A DNA stretch of 24,457 nucleotides from a virus. Shown here one piece after another: positions 1 to 8,250 of the stretch; the stretch's first letter is position 1; each line of letters opens with the position of its first letter. Location of the stretch: the IMG/VR virus record IMGVR_UViG_3300031773_000039, positions 1 to 24,457 of that record. The stretch is one strand, 5' to 3'. Below the pieces are notes generated by a model that did no database searches, had not been told where the DNA came from, and was given only the letters and a program-made list of their open reading frames with translations. The translations under genes were made by a program, and so were the position numbers.

Positions 1-952
1 CATCAAGTTTGGTATGTCTACCAGACGCACCAACCCAAAATACATTAGGTTCATTTATTGGATCGGGTATAAACCATCCTTGTTCATAACCATCATCTCC
101 CTGACTTATATCTCCCATATCTACATAAACTGATTTAGGTTTGACTGTAGATGCATCTAATATTAGAGAAAAGTTTGCATTATGGTAATAAGCATATAAT
201 ATTCTGTCATTAATTTCATCATACATAATCCAACCTCTGTATCCATTTCTATCTACAGGTTCGGAGCCTTCTAACATTATATTTCCTGCTGTGGCATCCA
301 TATATAATCTTTCTTCAACACCAGTTTTCATGTTTCTACGCATACATCTTTTATAATGTCTTGCATCATAGTCACTTGCATATGCCCATTCTCCTGCTGC
401 ACACAAGCCTCCTACATAATATAGACCTGTGCTTTCTACATAACCTCCACCAGTATCTTGTGATCCTATATATATTTGAGGATTACTGTGTGTTGGTCTT
501 GGATCTTTAACAAAGGTTGATCCTCCATTCATAAGACCACTGTAGTCAAATGTAGTATAGCCATTAACATTATAAGTCATAACTACACCTTTCTTGTTTA
601 TTTTATCAATACAAATAGATTGTATATGGTTGTATGTAGATGTTGTATCTCTCCATAAAAAGTTACTGTCAAAAAATAACCTTGTCATAGTACCATCATC
701 ATTTAGTCTACGTACAGCAAAGCCATCACCCCAACCAACTGTAAAAAGTAAGTCACCATCTATTTCAAAAGCAGTTGTATAACCAATAAGTCTGTCACCA
801 CCATCATATTCACCACTACCAGAAGACACAGTAACATTACTCATACCTCTTTTAGTTACAGGTACAATAGCTACTTGCCCACTATAATTATTAGAGGCAC
901 ATCCTACAATGGATTGTATATCACTTTTACTTACGTTAGTTGCTTTAAACAT
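1..952 (-). CDS. Putative tail or receptor-binding protein, C-terminus cut by window edge
   Basis: An open frame of 317 codons starts with ATG at 952 (MFKATNVSKSD) and is still open at base 1, so the C-terminus is missing. I translated it codon by codon and found no stop. It is rich in Gly, Asp, Tyr and Trp, with recurring beta-strand-like segments such as GDLLFTVGWGDGF, GYRGWIMYDEINDRI and NVFWVGASGRHTK. These resemble a beta-propeller or other all-beta extracellular fold. The start overlaps the end of the preceding 60-aa gene by 22 bases. It sits last in the fibre block, after two tail-fibre genes, which suggests a tail or adsorption part. I do not recognise the family; the coding call is firm, the role is inference from position and composition. 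Confidence 0.8.
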   Translation of the reverse strand, partial: MFKATNVSKSDIQSIVGCASNNYSGQVAIVPVTKRGMSNVTVSSGSGEYDGGDRLIGYTTAFEIDGDLLFTVGWGDGFAVRRLNDDGTMTRLFFDSNFLWRDTTSTYNHIQSICIDKINKKGVVMTYNVNGYTTFDYSGLMNGGSTFVKDPRPTHSNPQIYIGSQDTGGGYVESTGLYYVGGLCAAGEWAYASDYDARHYKRCMRRNMKTGVEERLYMDATAGNIMLEGSEPVDRNGYRGWIMYDEINDRILYAYYHNANFSLILDASTVKPKSVYVDMGDISQGDDGYEQGWFIPDPINEPNVFWVGASGRHTKLD

Positions 953-1113
953 TCTTGTATTTCAAATTGTAACATTTTAATCATACTATCATTAGAACCT
1001 GCTGGAGCTACATTTACCATGTTTAACTCTTCAGCCAATGCTTCTTCAAATTCAGCTAGACAATCTAACCAATATTGTCTGTCATCTGTTATTTCAGTTC
1101 CTCTTTCTGACAT
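931..1113 (-). CDS. Small acidic helical protein in the fibre block
   Basis: This 60-aa protein (MSERGTEITDDRQYWLDCLA...) is acidic and predicted by eye to be almost wholly helical, with Leu/Ile/Met spacing compatible with a coiled coil in its second half. Its ATG lies one base after the TAA stop of the fibre gene upstream, and its end overlaps the start of the next gene by 22 bases. This tight packing supports real translation. Two nearby residues, Cys18 and Cys54, carry no recognisable metal motif. The family is unknown. A fibre chaperone or small adaptor is possible from its place between two tail proteins, but nothing in the sequence proves it. Confidence 0.65.
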   Translation of the reverse strand: MSERGTEITDDRQYWLDCLAEFEEALAEELNMVNVAPAGSNDSMIKMLQFEIQECLKQLT

Positions 1114-1114
1114 C

Positions 1115-2689
1115 TTATGTTGTTATTACTTCTACCCAAAACTGGTGAAAATTCCTACTTGCTCCTACACTATGCATATAAGATGAATTCATTCCACTAT
1201 AAACCAATGACGCATTAGATCTTGATAATGCACCTTGAGTTGTTGCTGAATCCATGTATATTTCTATGTGGTCTATAAATCTTGACAAAGGCAAATCATA
1301 TTGAACATAATATGCAGAAGGTAATTCTATTACTGACATATTAATAACAGACAACGCACCTGCTGTATAAGCTTGACTTACTAATGAAGGACTTGAATAT
1401 ACACCTTCTTTAACGGCATATATTCTATATGACATTGTACCACTAGTATTAAATGTAGTATCTACAATAGTCATTGTGCCAGAAAAATCATCTGGTGGTA
1501 CTTGACCTATAATACCAAAGTCTGCACCATCATCTGATGACCAAACTTGATAGTAATCTATATTACTTGTTGAACTTGATTTACCAAATACAACTTCTAT
1601 TGTTTGACCAACTACTGAAGCTGATACATTACTAGGAGCACCTGGAGGTGAAGGTCTATGATTGCTTATAGCATTATCTACATATGTTTTATTTGTTGCA
1701 TCTGTACCAGATGAAACTGTATCTACACCTTGTATTCTACCTGTACCACCCAATGTAATATCACCACCTGCAACTTCTAAATCAACATCAACTTTTAAAC
1801 TATCATTGATTAATACAGGAGCATTAGAAGCATCATTAATAATCCCTCCTCTAAATACTGCTGTGTTTTGCACATACATTGATGTACCAGAAGCAGATGC
1901 ATATAAATAATTTGCACCAATTACAACCTCACCAGAGTTTTGTACTCTAAAAGCATTAGCCCCATCACTACCTCTTGTTACACTAAGAGCGTTACCAGTA
2001 GATCCACTACCATAAATTGTTAAGTTTCCTGCTTTAGTTTGATCACCTGTAGTTCTTATAACAGTACTGTCTAGTTGAATTGTACCCGTTGAGGTTATTG
2101 TACCCCCTGTAATACCATTTGAAGTAGCTATAGAAGTAACACCTGAGCTTGTAGCATATCTTCCATCAAGATCAACTGTTACTGCAGTAAGTCCAGATCT
2201 ATTAAGTGTTAATACACCATTACCTGTATCAAAAGATGCAGAACTTAAATAATAGTTTGTTGTTGTATCCTTAGATATAATCTCAATAGTATCTGTACTT
2301 GCATCAGTCTTTATTGTAATATTACTACCTGCTTTAAATGTAAGTGTATCATTATTATTATCTGCAACAATGTTAGATTGACCAGCTGCTGCAATATTTT
2401 TAAATATGTTTTGAGCTGAACCTCTATCACTATTTGATAAGGTTATTGTACCACTTGATGTTATTGTACCTGTACCAGATAAACCATTAGAACCTGTAAC
2501 AGTAACTGAAGTCACAGTACCTGTTCCTGAACCTGCACCAATATCTGATAAAAGTTGAGCTTTAGTTCTGTACTTCAATCCTGAACCATCCCATACTAAT
2601 ATACCAGTATATGTACTGTTATCATTCGCTATACTAGTGACAGTACATGATCCGTTTATTTCTATTGAAGATAAAAAACTTATAGCCAT
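1115..2689 (-). CDS. Tail fibre protein with VTS-GGTIT repeats and a fibronectin III-like domain
   Basis: The 524-aa protein begins MAISFLSSIEING, similar to the start of the 801-aa fibre upstream (MAVQFLTGLNVQG). Residues 57-85 and 183-208 carry a Gly/Thr/Ser-rich repeat of the form GTVTSVx(4-8)GLxGGTITxxGTI, shared with that fibre. Residues 319-341 contain GVDTVSSGTDATNKTYVDNA, a motif type common in phage fibres. Residues about 348-445 (PGAPSNVSASVVGQTIEVVF... to YRIYAVKEG) look like a fibronectin type III domain, often found in exposed virion proteins. The C-terminal 80 residues form another beta-rich module. The gene has its own promoter-like motif about 20 bases upstream, after a terminator. 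It most likely forms a host-contact fibre; the receptor is unknown. Confidence 0.82.
   Translation of the reverse strand: MAISFLSSIEINGSCTVTSIANDNSTYTGILVWDGSGLKYRTKAQLLSDIGAGSGTGTVTSVTVTGSNGLSGTGTITSSGTITLSNSDRGSAQNIFKNIAAAGQSNIVADNNNDTLTFKAGSNITIKTDASTDTIEIISKDTTTNYYLSSASFDTGNGVLTLNRSGLTAVTVDLDGRYATSSGVTSIATSNGITGGTITSTGTIQLDSTVIRTTGDQTKAGNLTIYGSGSTGNALSVTRGSDGANAFRVQNSGEVVIGANYLYASASGTSMYVQNTAVFRGGIINDASNAPVLINDSLKVDVDLEVAGGDITLGGTGRIQGVDTVSSGTDATNKTYVDNAISNHRPSPPGAPSNVSASVVGQTIEVVFGKSSSTSNIDYYQVWSSDDGADFGIIGQVPPDDFSGTMTIVDTTFNTSGTMSYRIYAVKEGVYSSPSLVSQAYTAGALSVINMSVIELPSAYYVQYDLPLSRFIDHIEIYMDSATTQGALSRSNASLVYSGMNSSYMHSVGASRNFHQFWVEVITT
2066..2521 (-). repeat. Two copies of the fibre repeat in the 524-aa protein
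   Basis: Protein-level repeats at residues 57-85 (2521-2435) and 183-208 (2143-2066) share the pattern VTSxxx(S)NGxxGxGTITSxGTIxL. They match the repeats of the neighbouring 801-aa fibre better than anything else in the window. The DNA copies are diverged, so these are old modules and not recent duplications. Confidence 0.7.
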
Positions 2690-2709
2690 GACATTTTATT
2701 CTTTGTTTG

Positions 2710-2720
2710 CAATATACATA
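2710..2720 (-). promoter_or_regulatory. Weak copy of a recurrent promoter-like motif before the 524-aa fibre gene
   Basis: The minus strand reads TATGTATATTG here, a variant of the TTTGTATATTA element found upstream of several other gene blocks. It lies 21 bases before the fibre start and directly after the T-run of a terminator, the expected place for a new promoter. The match is imperfect and the region is AT-rich, so this copy is the weakest call. Confidence 0.35.
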
Positions 2721-2721
2721 T

Positions 2722-2771
2722 TTTAAAAAAAAGGGGAAACACTAAATTCTAGATTTAAATGCTCCCCCTTT
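2722..2771 (-). terminator. Rho-independent terminator after the 801-aa fibre gene
   Basis: On the minus strand AAAGGGG (2771-2765) pairs with CCCCTTT (2736-2730), with an inner AAATCTAGAATTT helix, and the stem runs into a stretch of eight T. It lies 16 bases after the stop of the 801-aa fibre gene. It fits intrinsic termination in the direction of all genes here. Confidence 0.8.
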
Positions 2772-2786
2772 AAATTCTACTCTTTA

Positions 2787-5192
2787 TTATCCTACAAGTT
2801 GCATTACTACTGTAATGTTATTTGCACCCATATTAGCAGTTGCAGTAAATGTTACAGTTCCTGAAGCTTTATCTGCAAGAACATCCATAAATACTTGATT
2901 TCCTTTAGAATCATAAGTTTGAATAATCCAAGGTCCATTAGCTAATCCATGAACACCAGTAGCAATACTAAAAGTGTTTGTAGTAGTTGCTGGATAAGTA
3001 CCTGTGTATGATCTTTTAGATTGAGCACTATTTAATGTTGCTGGAGTTACATATCTAAATGTATCTGTTCCCGCATCAACTTCAGCTTGTGTTGCTATCT
3101 CTGTAACACCAACTGATCCTGTTGCAGCATTAGGTAATGTTCTTTTACTCATTGATGTAATAACACCATCTGTAACATTAATCTGATCAACTACATCTAC
3201 ATCACTTGTATCAAGATCTGTACTAGTACCAATCTCTTTGTTGAATGTACTTGCTAGTTGAGCATCACTAATTCCACCTGCTTTAACAGTAATAAATCCA
3301 GTTGCTGTACCAGCAAAAGTTGCACTACTAAATCCAGCAACACCTTTTTCAGTTGCTCCATCTGTAGCACCTACTCCTGCAATGTTTTGATCTTGAATAA
3401 CAATAGCATAATCTGAAGCTGGAGGATTAGAACTTGCTGCAATTGCTTGATTAGCATAAATTGTATCTCCAACCTCTACATCTACATTACTTCCATTAAA
3501 TGCTATAGTACCATCTTTAGTAACAACAAAGAAATCCCCGGTTGTTAGTGCAATGTTACTTGCTCCTGCTATTGCTGGTGAGTTTGCTGATGCATCATAT
3601 CCACCTTGGAATACACCAACTCCGGCCACAAGTGCTTGTACTTGCCCTAAGTTAACTGCATCTTTTGATGCTGTACCATTTGCTAAAGCTGTAAGTTTGA
3701 AAGCTCCAAAACTTAAATCAGCAGAAGGTGCATCAAATACAGATAATGAAACCTTACCAAGCGGTTGTTTAACTGTTTCTCCTTTACCACTTGCTGCATC
3801 TTGTATTAATATAAGGTCATCAGTCGCTGGAAGTTGTGCCATTAATGGAGCATCTTCTATAAGACCAGTTATACCATAATCAACATCAATTGTTCCTGTA
3901 GCTGTAATTGTTCCACCTGTAAGACCTTTACCTGTACCAACACTTGTTACTGTACCAGTTGTATGAGTACCTAAAGTTAAATCACCAAGTATTACTTGAC
4001 TTGATGAACCTGCTCCTGCAATGTTTATTGTACCTGAAGTAGTAATTGGTCCACCTGTAATTGTTAATGCATTACCTGTTTCTGTTATTTCAATACTTGT
4101 TACACCTGAACCAGAATCATTAACCCACTCTACTACACCTAATGAGGAAACAGCAAGTCTTTGCCCATTTCCACCAATTCCTAATGCAGCTAATGAATTT
4201 GCACCGTCTGCAAATAATATATCTCCTTTGGTATATGCTGCTAATCCTGTACCTCCGTTTACTTCGTTTAATGTACCAGCTAAAGTAATTGTTCCACTAG
4301 CTGTAATTGGACCACCACTTGTTGTTAAACCAGTAGTTCCACCACTAACATCAACAGAAGTTACAGAACCTGCACCTGCATTAATATAACTTGCTACTTG
4401 AGATAAGTTTGCAAATTTAGCATTGCTATCTGTATCATCAGAAAATAAAATTTTATCATCCGCAACTAAATCAACAGCTGTTCCATCACTGGCTGCTAAT
4501 ACAACGTTGTCTACTCCTGCATAATCTACTGCTAGTGTTCCTGCTGCAGTAATTGTACCACCTGTTAAACCTGCTCCAGATCCTACAGAAGTAACTGTAC
4601 CATCTTTACCAAAACCTGGCATTTTATCAATTGATGTCCTGTAGATAACATCATCTGCTACAGCTGAGAACCATAAAAAGTCTTCTGCTGTTGGACTCTG
4701 TGCAGTTGCTGATAAGATTGCATTCGCTGCAGTATCATATAGAATATTTACTGTAGGTACGTCTGTTGATTTACCAGTTATACTAATACCAGTACCAGCT
4801 ACAACATCTGTTACTGTACCAACGTATTGATCAGCTGAGTTAATAGTAAATGTAGAACCAGCACGTGTTACTGTGGTTGTACCTGTACCTGTATATACTA
4901 TTGCATCAGTACTAGCTGGATTTGAAGCAACTAAATTTAATGTTGCTGTTCCGTTACCAGATCCTGTTGCTGTTAAGTCATAGGTTGTGTTACCATCTGC
5001 ACCTGTTGTTATATCTACCCAAGCAGAACCATCATATAATTTTAGTTTATTTGTACCAGAGTTATAATAGATTTTACCTGCAATTCCTGACGGGTCTGCG
5101 CCAAGAGGCTGAATGATTACATTTTGTATTTGATTATCATTCAGATTTAAATTTCCTTGGACATTGAGTCCCGTTAAAAATTGTACTGCCAT
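2787..5192 (-). CDS. Large tail fibre protein with tandem beta repeats
   Basis: The 801-aa protein starts MAVQFLTGLNVQGNLNLNDN, and residues 41-60 (IYYNSGTNKLKLYDGSAWVD) are a motif frequent in phage fibres. Residues about 125-440 hold four clear repeats of the form GTVTSVGxGxGLTGGTITAxGT, plus a degenerate fifth. Residues 505-522 (GTASKDAVNLGQVQALVA) are another common fibre segment. The C-terminus (residues 728-801) is a compact beta-rich domain. Low-complexity Gly/Thr/Ala composition, trimeric-fibre-like repeats and the place downstream of virion genes support a fibre. It shares its N-terminal start pattern and repeats with the 524-aa fibre, so both may attach to the virion in the same way. 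Whether it binds the host directly is inference. Confidence 0.85.
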   Translation of the reverse strand: MAVQFLTGLNVQGNLNLNDNQIQNVIIQPLGADPSGIAGKIYYNSGTNKLKLYDGSAWVDITTGADGNTTYDLTATGSGNGTATLNLVASNPASTDAIVYTGTGTTTVTRAGSTFTINSADQYVGTVTDVVAGTGISITGKSTDVPTVNILYDTAANAILSATAQSPTAEDFLWFSAVADDVIYRTSIDKMPGFGKDGTVTSVGSGAGLTGGTITAAGTLAVDYAGVDNVVLAASDGTAVDLVADDKILFSDDTDSNAKFANLSQVASYINAGAGSVTSVDVSGGTTGLTTSGGPITASGTITLAGTLNEVNGGTGLAAYTKGDILFADGANSLAALGIGGNGQRLAVSSLGVVEWVNDSGSGVTSIEITETGNALTITGGPITTSGTINIAGAGSSSQVILGDLTLGTHTTGTVTSVGTGKGLTGGTITATGTIDVDYGITGLIEDAPLMAQLPATDDLILIQDAASGKGETVKQPLGKVSLSVFDAPSADLSFGAFKLTALANGTASKDAVNLGQVQALVAGVGVFQGGYDASANSPAIAGASNIALTTGDFFVVTKDGTIAFNGSNVDVEVGDTIYANQAIAASSNPPASDYAIVIQDQNIAGVGATDGATEKGVAGFSSATFAGTATGFITVKAGGISDAQLASTFNKEIGTSTDLDTSDVDVVDQINVTDGVITSMSKRTLPNAATGSVGVTEIATQAEVDAGTDTFRYVTPATLNSAQSKRSYTGTYPATTTNTFSIATGVHGLANGPWIIQTYDSKGNQVFMDVLADKASGTVTFTATANMGANNITVVMQLVG
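3876..4820 (-). repeat. Coding repeats in the 801-aa fibre
   Basis: Copies occur at residues 198-224, 276-303, 363-391 and 413-439, with a weaker one at 125-150. The first and fourth are closest to each other (GSGAGLTGGTITAAGTLAVDY against GTGKGLTGGTITATGTIDVDY). The second and third share a variant with SGGPIT or TGGPIT. The alternation suggests duplication of a two-type unit followed by divergence. Confidence 0.75.
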
Positions 5193-5226
5193 TTTGTTTT
5201 ATTTATTTATTATTTATTTTACTTAT

Positions 5227-5763
5227 TTAATTTAAAAATGCACACCCTGAAAAAGATGCATTAAATGTTATTTTTAATTGTTGAGTACTTATATACTCTA
5301 CATTTCCTACTACTGTAGTATTAGCACTATCTACAACTGTAACTGATGGATATGAACCTAAACCATGTGTAATAATCCATTCATCAGATGCAACCTCAAA
5401 ACATTGAGTGTATGTACCTCCATCTTCAAGTAAATCTTCTAAGTCATATATTGTAACTACATTAGTTGGTGTAACAGGACAAGGTATGCTTGCTTTTAAA
5501 TTTATTTGTGCTAAAGGTTCTACAAATTGACCTTCTATTTCAGTTGATGCTACTACTTTATTACTAGCTGCATTTTGCCAATCACACAATGATTTCTTTA
5601 ACACAGCTGATTCAAAATCAGAATAACAGCATGGTGATATTCCATACTTAACTTCTCTAAAAAGAACATACACCTGTTGAGCAAAATTTTGCTCTGTGTT
5701 TATTCTCTTTATAAGAGCTTGCTCTTTTTTATAATCACTATTTGATGTATGTGTTGTAGGCAT
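5227..5763 (-). CDS. Small virion protein with C-terminal beta module
   Basis: This 178-aa protein has a charged helical N-terminus and a central Cys-containing region. Its C-terminal module (about residues 128-178) reads EWIITHGLGSYPSVTVVDS and continues VVGNVEYISTQQLKITFNAS to FSGCAFLN. I recognise this HxLGxxPxVTVxDS...VxY...FxxxFSGxAxxN pattern from the ends of many phage tail and fibre proteins, where it is a small beta module. The gene lies between the head-tail genes and the big fibre. The A-rich gap of 34 bases before the fibre contains no terminator, so the two are probably co-transcribed. A tail-to-fibre adaptor is the best guess. The module assignment comes from memory of the pattern, not from a search. 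Confidence 0.7.
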   Translation of the reverse strand: MPTTHTSNSDYKKEQALIKRINTEQNFAQQVYVLFREVKYGISPCCYSDFESAVLKKSLCDWQNAASNKVVASTEIEGQFVEPLAQINLKASIPCPVTPTNVVTIYDLEDLLEDGGTYTQCFEVASDEWIITHGLGSYPSVTVVDSANTTVVGNVEYISTQQLKITFNASFSGCAFLN

Positions 5764-5769
5764 CAGCAG

Positions 5770-5982
5770 TTATGTATTTCTTAAGTTTTTAATTTGATGT
5801 GAAGCCAATTGTAAATCAAAATCACGTGATGATGCTTTAACTTTTTCTTCATTAGCTTTAGCAATTACTTCAGCCTTATTAGCAGCAAATGAAGTTCTAC
5901 ACGTTTTGTGTATAGTAACTCCATCTACTTGAGTCTTTTGACATCCGCATGTGAACGGTTTATTACAATGGGCACAGTTCAT
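5770..5982 (-). CDS. Small protein with N-terminal Cys cluster, zinc-binding-like
   Basis: The 70-aa protein begins MNCAHCNKPFTCGCQKTQVD, with Cys3, Cys6, Cys12 and Cys14 in a CxxC...CxC layout and a further H25/C28 (IHKTC). Together these could hold one zinc ion. The second half is charged and helical. It follows the 183-aa gene by 28 bases and precedes the 178-aa gene by 6. The family is not recognised. A small zinc-ribbon-like protein within a virion block might be a structural stabiliser or a leftover regulatory protein; the sequence does not decide. Confidence 0.65.
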   Translation of the reverse strand: MNCAHCNKPFTCGCQKTQVDGVTIHKTCRTSFAANKAEVIAKANEEKVKASSRDFDLQLASHQIKNLRNT

Positions 5983-6010
5983 AATATTTTACATTTTGGT
6001 TTATGTATAT

Positions 6011-6562
6011 TTAACATTGTCCTGAAGGACAAGCTATTTTATTCAATCTTTGTTTTGCATAAGTATATAGCTGGATTGCTTGAGCAGATGATTGACAATA
6101 TTCTGCATTTGCAACTGCTGCATCTATAAGAGTTCTAATAAATGACATTTCATTTAAAAGATCTTGCTTTTGAAATTCTGGCTGACAAGCCTGAACATCA
6201 AGTTTACATAAAACTTCATAATAAGTAGTAAGTAGAGAAGTAACTCTTAAGTGATTATACTCCACATATACTTTTGCATTTGGAGATACACTATATCTTA
6301 TAACATATATACCATCAGGTATATCTTGCTGGCTATTGCCGCAATTTTCTTTTTGTAATGCTAATGTGCATGCAGTCAAACACATATCAAAATCCTTATC
6401 AACTTTTATTAGTACAGGCACACTGAAACCTGGTAATGTGATAAGTAATTCTTCACAATCCACAGCTAACTCAGATGAGTATTGGCTAGTGTCTTTAATA
6501 CATAATAAACCGCAATTAGATACAGTTGGGATTTCTAAACTTAATATATGCTTATCTGCCAT
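6011..6562 (-). CDS. Conserved-looking virion-block protein, Cys-rich, unknown role
   Basis: The 183-aa protein has a beta-rich N-terminal half, with SLEIPTVSNCGLLCIKDTSQ at its start and DIPDGIYVIRYSVSPNAKVY near residues 80-99. The C-terminal half is helical (about residues 103-180) and ends in CPSGQC. About ten Cys residues are spread through both halves without a clear metal-binding motif. It has its own promoter-like motif 29 bases upstream, after a strong terminator, and opens the block of small proteins plus large fibre. A tail or connector component fits the position and the beta-then-helix layout, but I do not recognise the family with confidence. Confidence 0.65.
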   Translation of the reverse strand: MADKHILSLEIPTVSNCGLLCIKDTSQYSSELAVDCEELLITLPGFSVPVLIKVDKDFDMCLTACTLALQKENCGNSQQDIPDGIYVIRYSVSPNAKVYVEYNHLRVTSLLTTYYEVLCKLDVQACQPEFQKQDLLNEMSFIRTLIDAAVANAEYCQSSAQAIQLYTYAKQRLNKIACPSGQC

Positions 6563-6590
6563 TTTTTAATACTTTAACATGCTATATATA

Positions 6591-6601
6591 TAATATACAA
6601 A
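6591..6601 (-). promoter_or_regulatory. Promoter-like motif TTTGTATATTA before the 183-aa gene
   Basis: The minus strand reads TTTGTATATTATATATATA, identical over at least 19 bases to the copy before the scaffold-like gene near 13420. It lies 29 bases before the start codon and about 20 bases after the T-run of a terminator. This placement argues for a promoter. It does not fit the usual Bacteroidota TAnnTTTG box well, so a phage-specific element is possible. Confidence 0.6.
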
Positions 6602-6617
6602 AAATAACAGACAATAT

Positions 6618-6655
6618 AAAATAAAAAGAGCAGGAGTTTTTAATTCTCCTGCTCT
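6618..6655 (-). terminator. Strong rho-independent terminator after the 484-aa virion gene
   Basis: A perfect 10-bp stem, AGAGCAGGAG (6655-6646 on the minus strand) with CTCCTGCTCT (6636-6627), encloses a 9-base AT-rich loop. It is followed on the minus strand by TTTTATTTTA. It lies 30 bases after the stop of the 484-aa gene. This is the cleanest terminator in the window. Confidence 0.9.
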
Positions 6656-6684
6656 AGTTTATTTGTGTAAAAATATATTACATT

Positions 6685-8139
6685 TTACCAAGCACTGTTG
6701 TATTCTACTGCAATTGGATTCCCAGCTGCATTAGCTAAAGCAACAACTTTGTCAAGTAAAGCTTTGACAGCAACATTTGCTGCATCATCATCACACTTAA
6801 CATAGATTTGGTAAACATACTGATCATTATCAAATAATCCACTTGGATTGTTGAAACGTGGTACACTGTGTTGTAAGTAGTATGCTTTATATGTAGCACT
6901 TCTATCTACAGCAGAAAGTAACTCATCAGACATTTCAATTTCTCTGATTCTAGCACTGTCAGCGTTTCCTTGGTTGTAAGGAGATTGACGGTATCTTTCA
7001 GATAAGATTAAGTCTCTGATTACTTGCTCACCTTGTGTTTGTTGCATTTGACCTGGAGTCATTGTTGCAACACCACAATCATTACATACTTCACCTGTTT
7101 CATCTAATACAGAAGCAATAATTTCTACTGGCTCAGCATTAAAGTGATCTCTTGAATCAAAAGAACAATTTCCAAATTTAGTACCTACGTATGCTCCTAC
7201 AAACTCTACAGTAGCAGAAACTTTACTAGCACCATTTGGATCAGTTGAAGCAACATATGTTCCAGCTAATACTTCAGCAATAGTGAAAACTTCTTGTGAA
7301 ACTACTCCTGCAGTTTCTACAGATACAACAACACCACCTTCTGATACAGAAGTAAGAGTTAATGTTGCATCAGCACCACCACCAGAAATTGTTAATACAT
7401 CACCTACAGCATATCCAGAACCTACAGCAGCCCAGCTAAATGTAGCAACGGCACCACCTGCAACAGTTAAAATATTAACAGCTGCACCAGATCCAGATCC
7501 ACCAGTTACTGCAACACCTGCAGCAACAGAATAACCTGTTCCACCAACTAAAGTTGCATCTTTTGCACCATCAACATCTGCTTCAGCAACAAAAGGTTTG
7601 ATTAAAGGATTAGCTAATACCATATCAGCCATAGTAGCACCAACTAATGCAGGATCAAGAAACTCTTGTCCATCAATACAGCAAATGTTTGCTGAATCTC
7701 CAATAGCATATGCATTGTGATTTAAGAATCTTAATGCAGGTGAACCCTTAACATCCATTCTCATAAATTGTGTTGAACCACATGGAGTACAATCAGAACC
7801 TAAAGACAATGAAGCCTTAGACTGTGATGCAACCAAACAGTTTGTATACCAAGCTCTAGATACATATCTAGGATTGATTCCTTTAGATTTTACAGATTCT
7901 TTGTATCCACCGTGACCTGGATTGTTTCCAATAGTGTCTTTAGTGTAAAATGAACCTTGTACTAAGTAAGCTAATGAATTAGCTGGCAAAGCACCTCCTG
8001 GTATTGCAATAGTTTCCCAATCTGAGTCACTAACAATACCCATTTCTCCAGCAGCTAGTGCTGATGTAGAGATTCCGGCATTAGCCTCAGTGGAACCTAC
8101 TACAAACGTTTTGTAAAACGCATGATTAAAATAAGCCAT
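6685..8139 (-). CDS. Probable major or auxiliary virion protein with Gly-rich beta insertion
   Basis: The 484-aa protein starts MAYFNHAFYKTFVVGSTEAN. Its N-terminal (1-190) and C-terminal (about 290-484) parts look like one structural protein. Cys pairs occur near residues 117-120 and 153-154, and NDCG near 345. Between them, residues about 195-280 form a low-complexity Gly/Ala/Thr module with two related segments, LVGGTGYSVAAGVAVTGGSG and GSGYAVGDVLTISGG, followed by ADATLTLTS. This module is typical of beta domains grafted onto marine phage virion proteins. The gene has 110 bases of its own upstream region and a strong terminator directly after it, as expected for an abundant virion protein. 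A tail, sheath or capsid-decoration role is possible; the family is not certain. Confidence 0.75.
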   Translation of the reverse strand: MAYFNHAFYKTFVVGSTEANAGISTSALAAGEMGIVSDSDWETIAIPGGALPANSLAYLVQGSFYTKDTIGNNPGHGGYKESVKSKGINPRYVSRAWYTNCLVASQSKASLSLGSDCTPCGSTQFMRMDVKGSPALRFLNHNAYAIGDSANICCIDGQEFLDPALVGATMADMVLANPLIKPFVAEADVDGAKDATLVGGTGYSVAAGVAVTGGSGSGAAVNILTVAGGAVATFSWAAVGSGYAVGDVLTISGGGADATLTLTSVSEGGVVVSVETAGVVSQEVFTIAEVLAGTYVASTDPNGASKVSATVEFVGAYVGTKFGNCSFDSRDHFNAEPVEIIASVLDETGEVCNDCGVATMTPGQMQQTQGEQVIRDLILSERYRQSPYNQGNADSARIREIEMSDELLSAVDRSATYKAYYLQHSVPRFNNPSGLFDNDQYVYQIYVKCDDDAANVAVKALLDKVVALANAAGNPIAVEYNSAW

Positions 8140-8176
8140 AATTTTTGTTTTTTGTTGTTATAAATATATAAAGTTT

Positions 8177-8189
8177 GTACATTGTGTAC
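8177..8189. promoter_or_regulatory. GTACA-N3-TGTAC inverted repeat upstream of the 484-aa gene
   Basis: GTACATTGTGTAC is a perfect 5-bp inverted repeat around TTG, 38 bases before the 484-aa start. A related GTACAA-N3-TTGTAC palindrome lies before the 338-aa gene near 10030. Such a site could be an operator, but short palindromes arise easily in AT-rich DNA and the two differ in spacing. Confidence 0.3.
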
Positions 8190-8194
8190 ATTAA

Positions 8195-8205
8195 TAATAT
8201 ACGTA
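8195..8205 (-). promoter_or_regulatory. Partial promoter-like motif before the 484-aa gene
   Basis: The minus strand reads TACGTATATTA, sharing GTATATTA with the copies near 6591, 13419 and 24405. It lies 56 bases before the start codon, farther than the others. A similar TAATATACG string also occurs inside the nuclease gene near 19850, so this partial match may be chance. Confidence 0.35.
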
Positions 8206-8250
8206 ATTAATTTTAAATAAGAAAGCTATACTGTATAAATAATTTTTTGT

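Noticed and set aside
3876-4820. Repeats in the 801-aa fibre considered as a CRISPR array or DNA direct repeats.
   Set aside because: The repeats are diverged at DNA level, in frame, and conserved as protein segments inside one gene; there are no constant-length spacers.
1-5192. Diversity-generating retroelement acting on the fibre genes.
   Set aside because: No reverse transcriptase gene, template repeat or adenine-directed variable region was seen in the window.
8227-8237. TATACTGTATA palindrome just after the connector gene.
   Set aside because: Eleven bases of AT-rich palindrome are common by chance in this DNA, and no second copy was found in a similar place.
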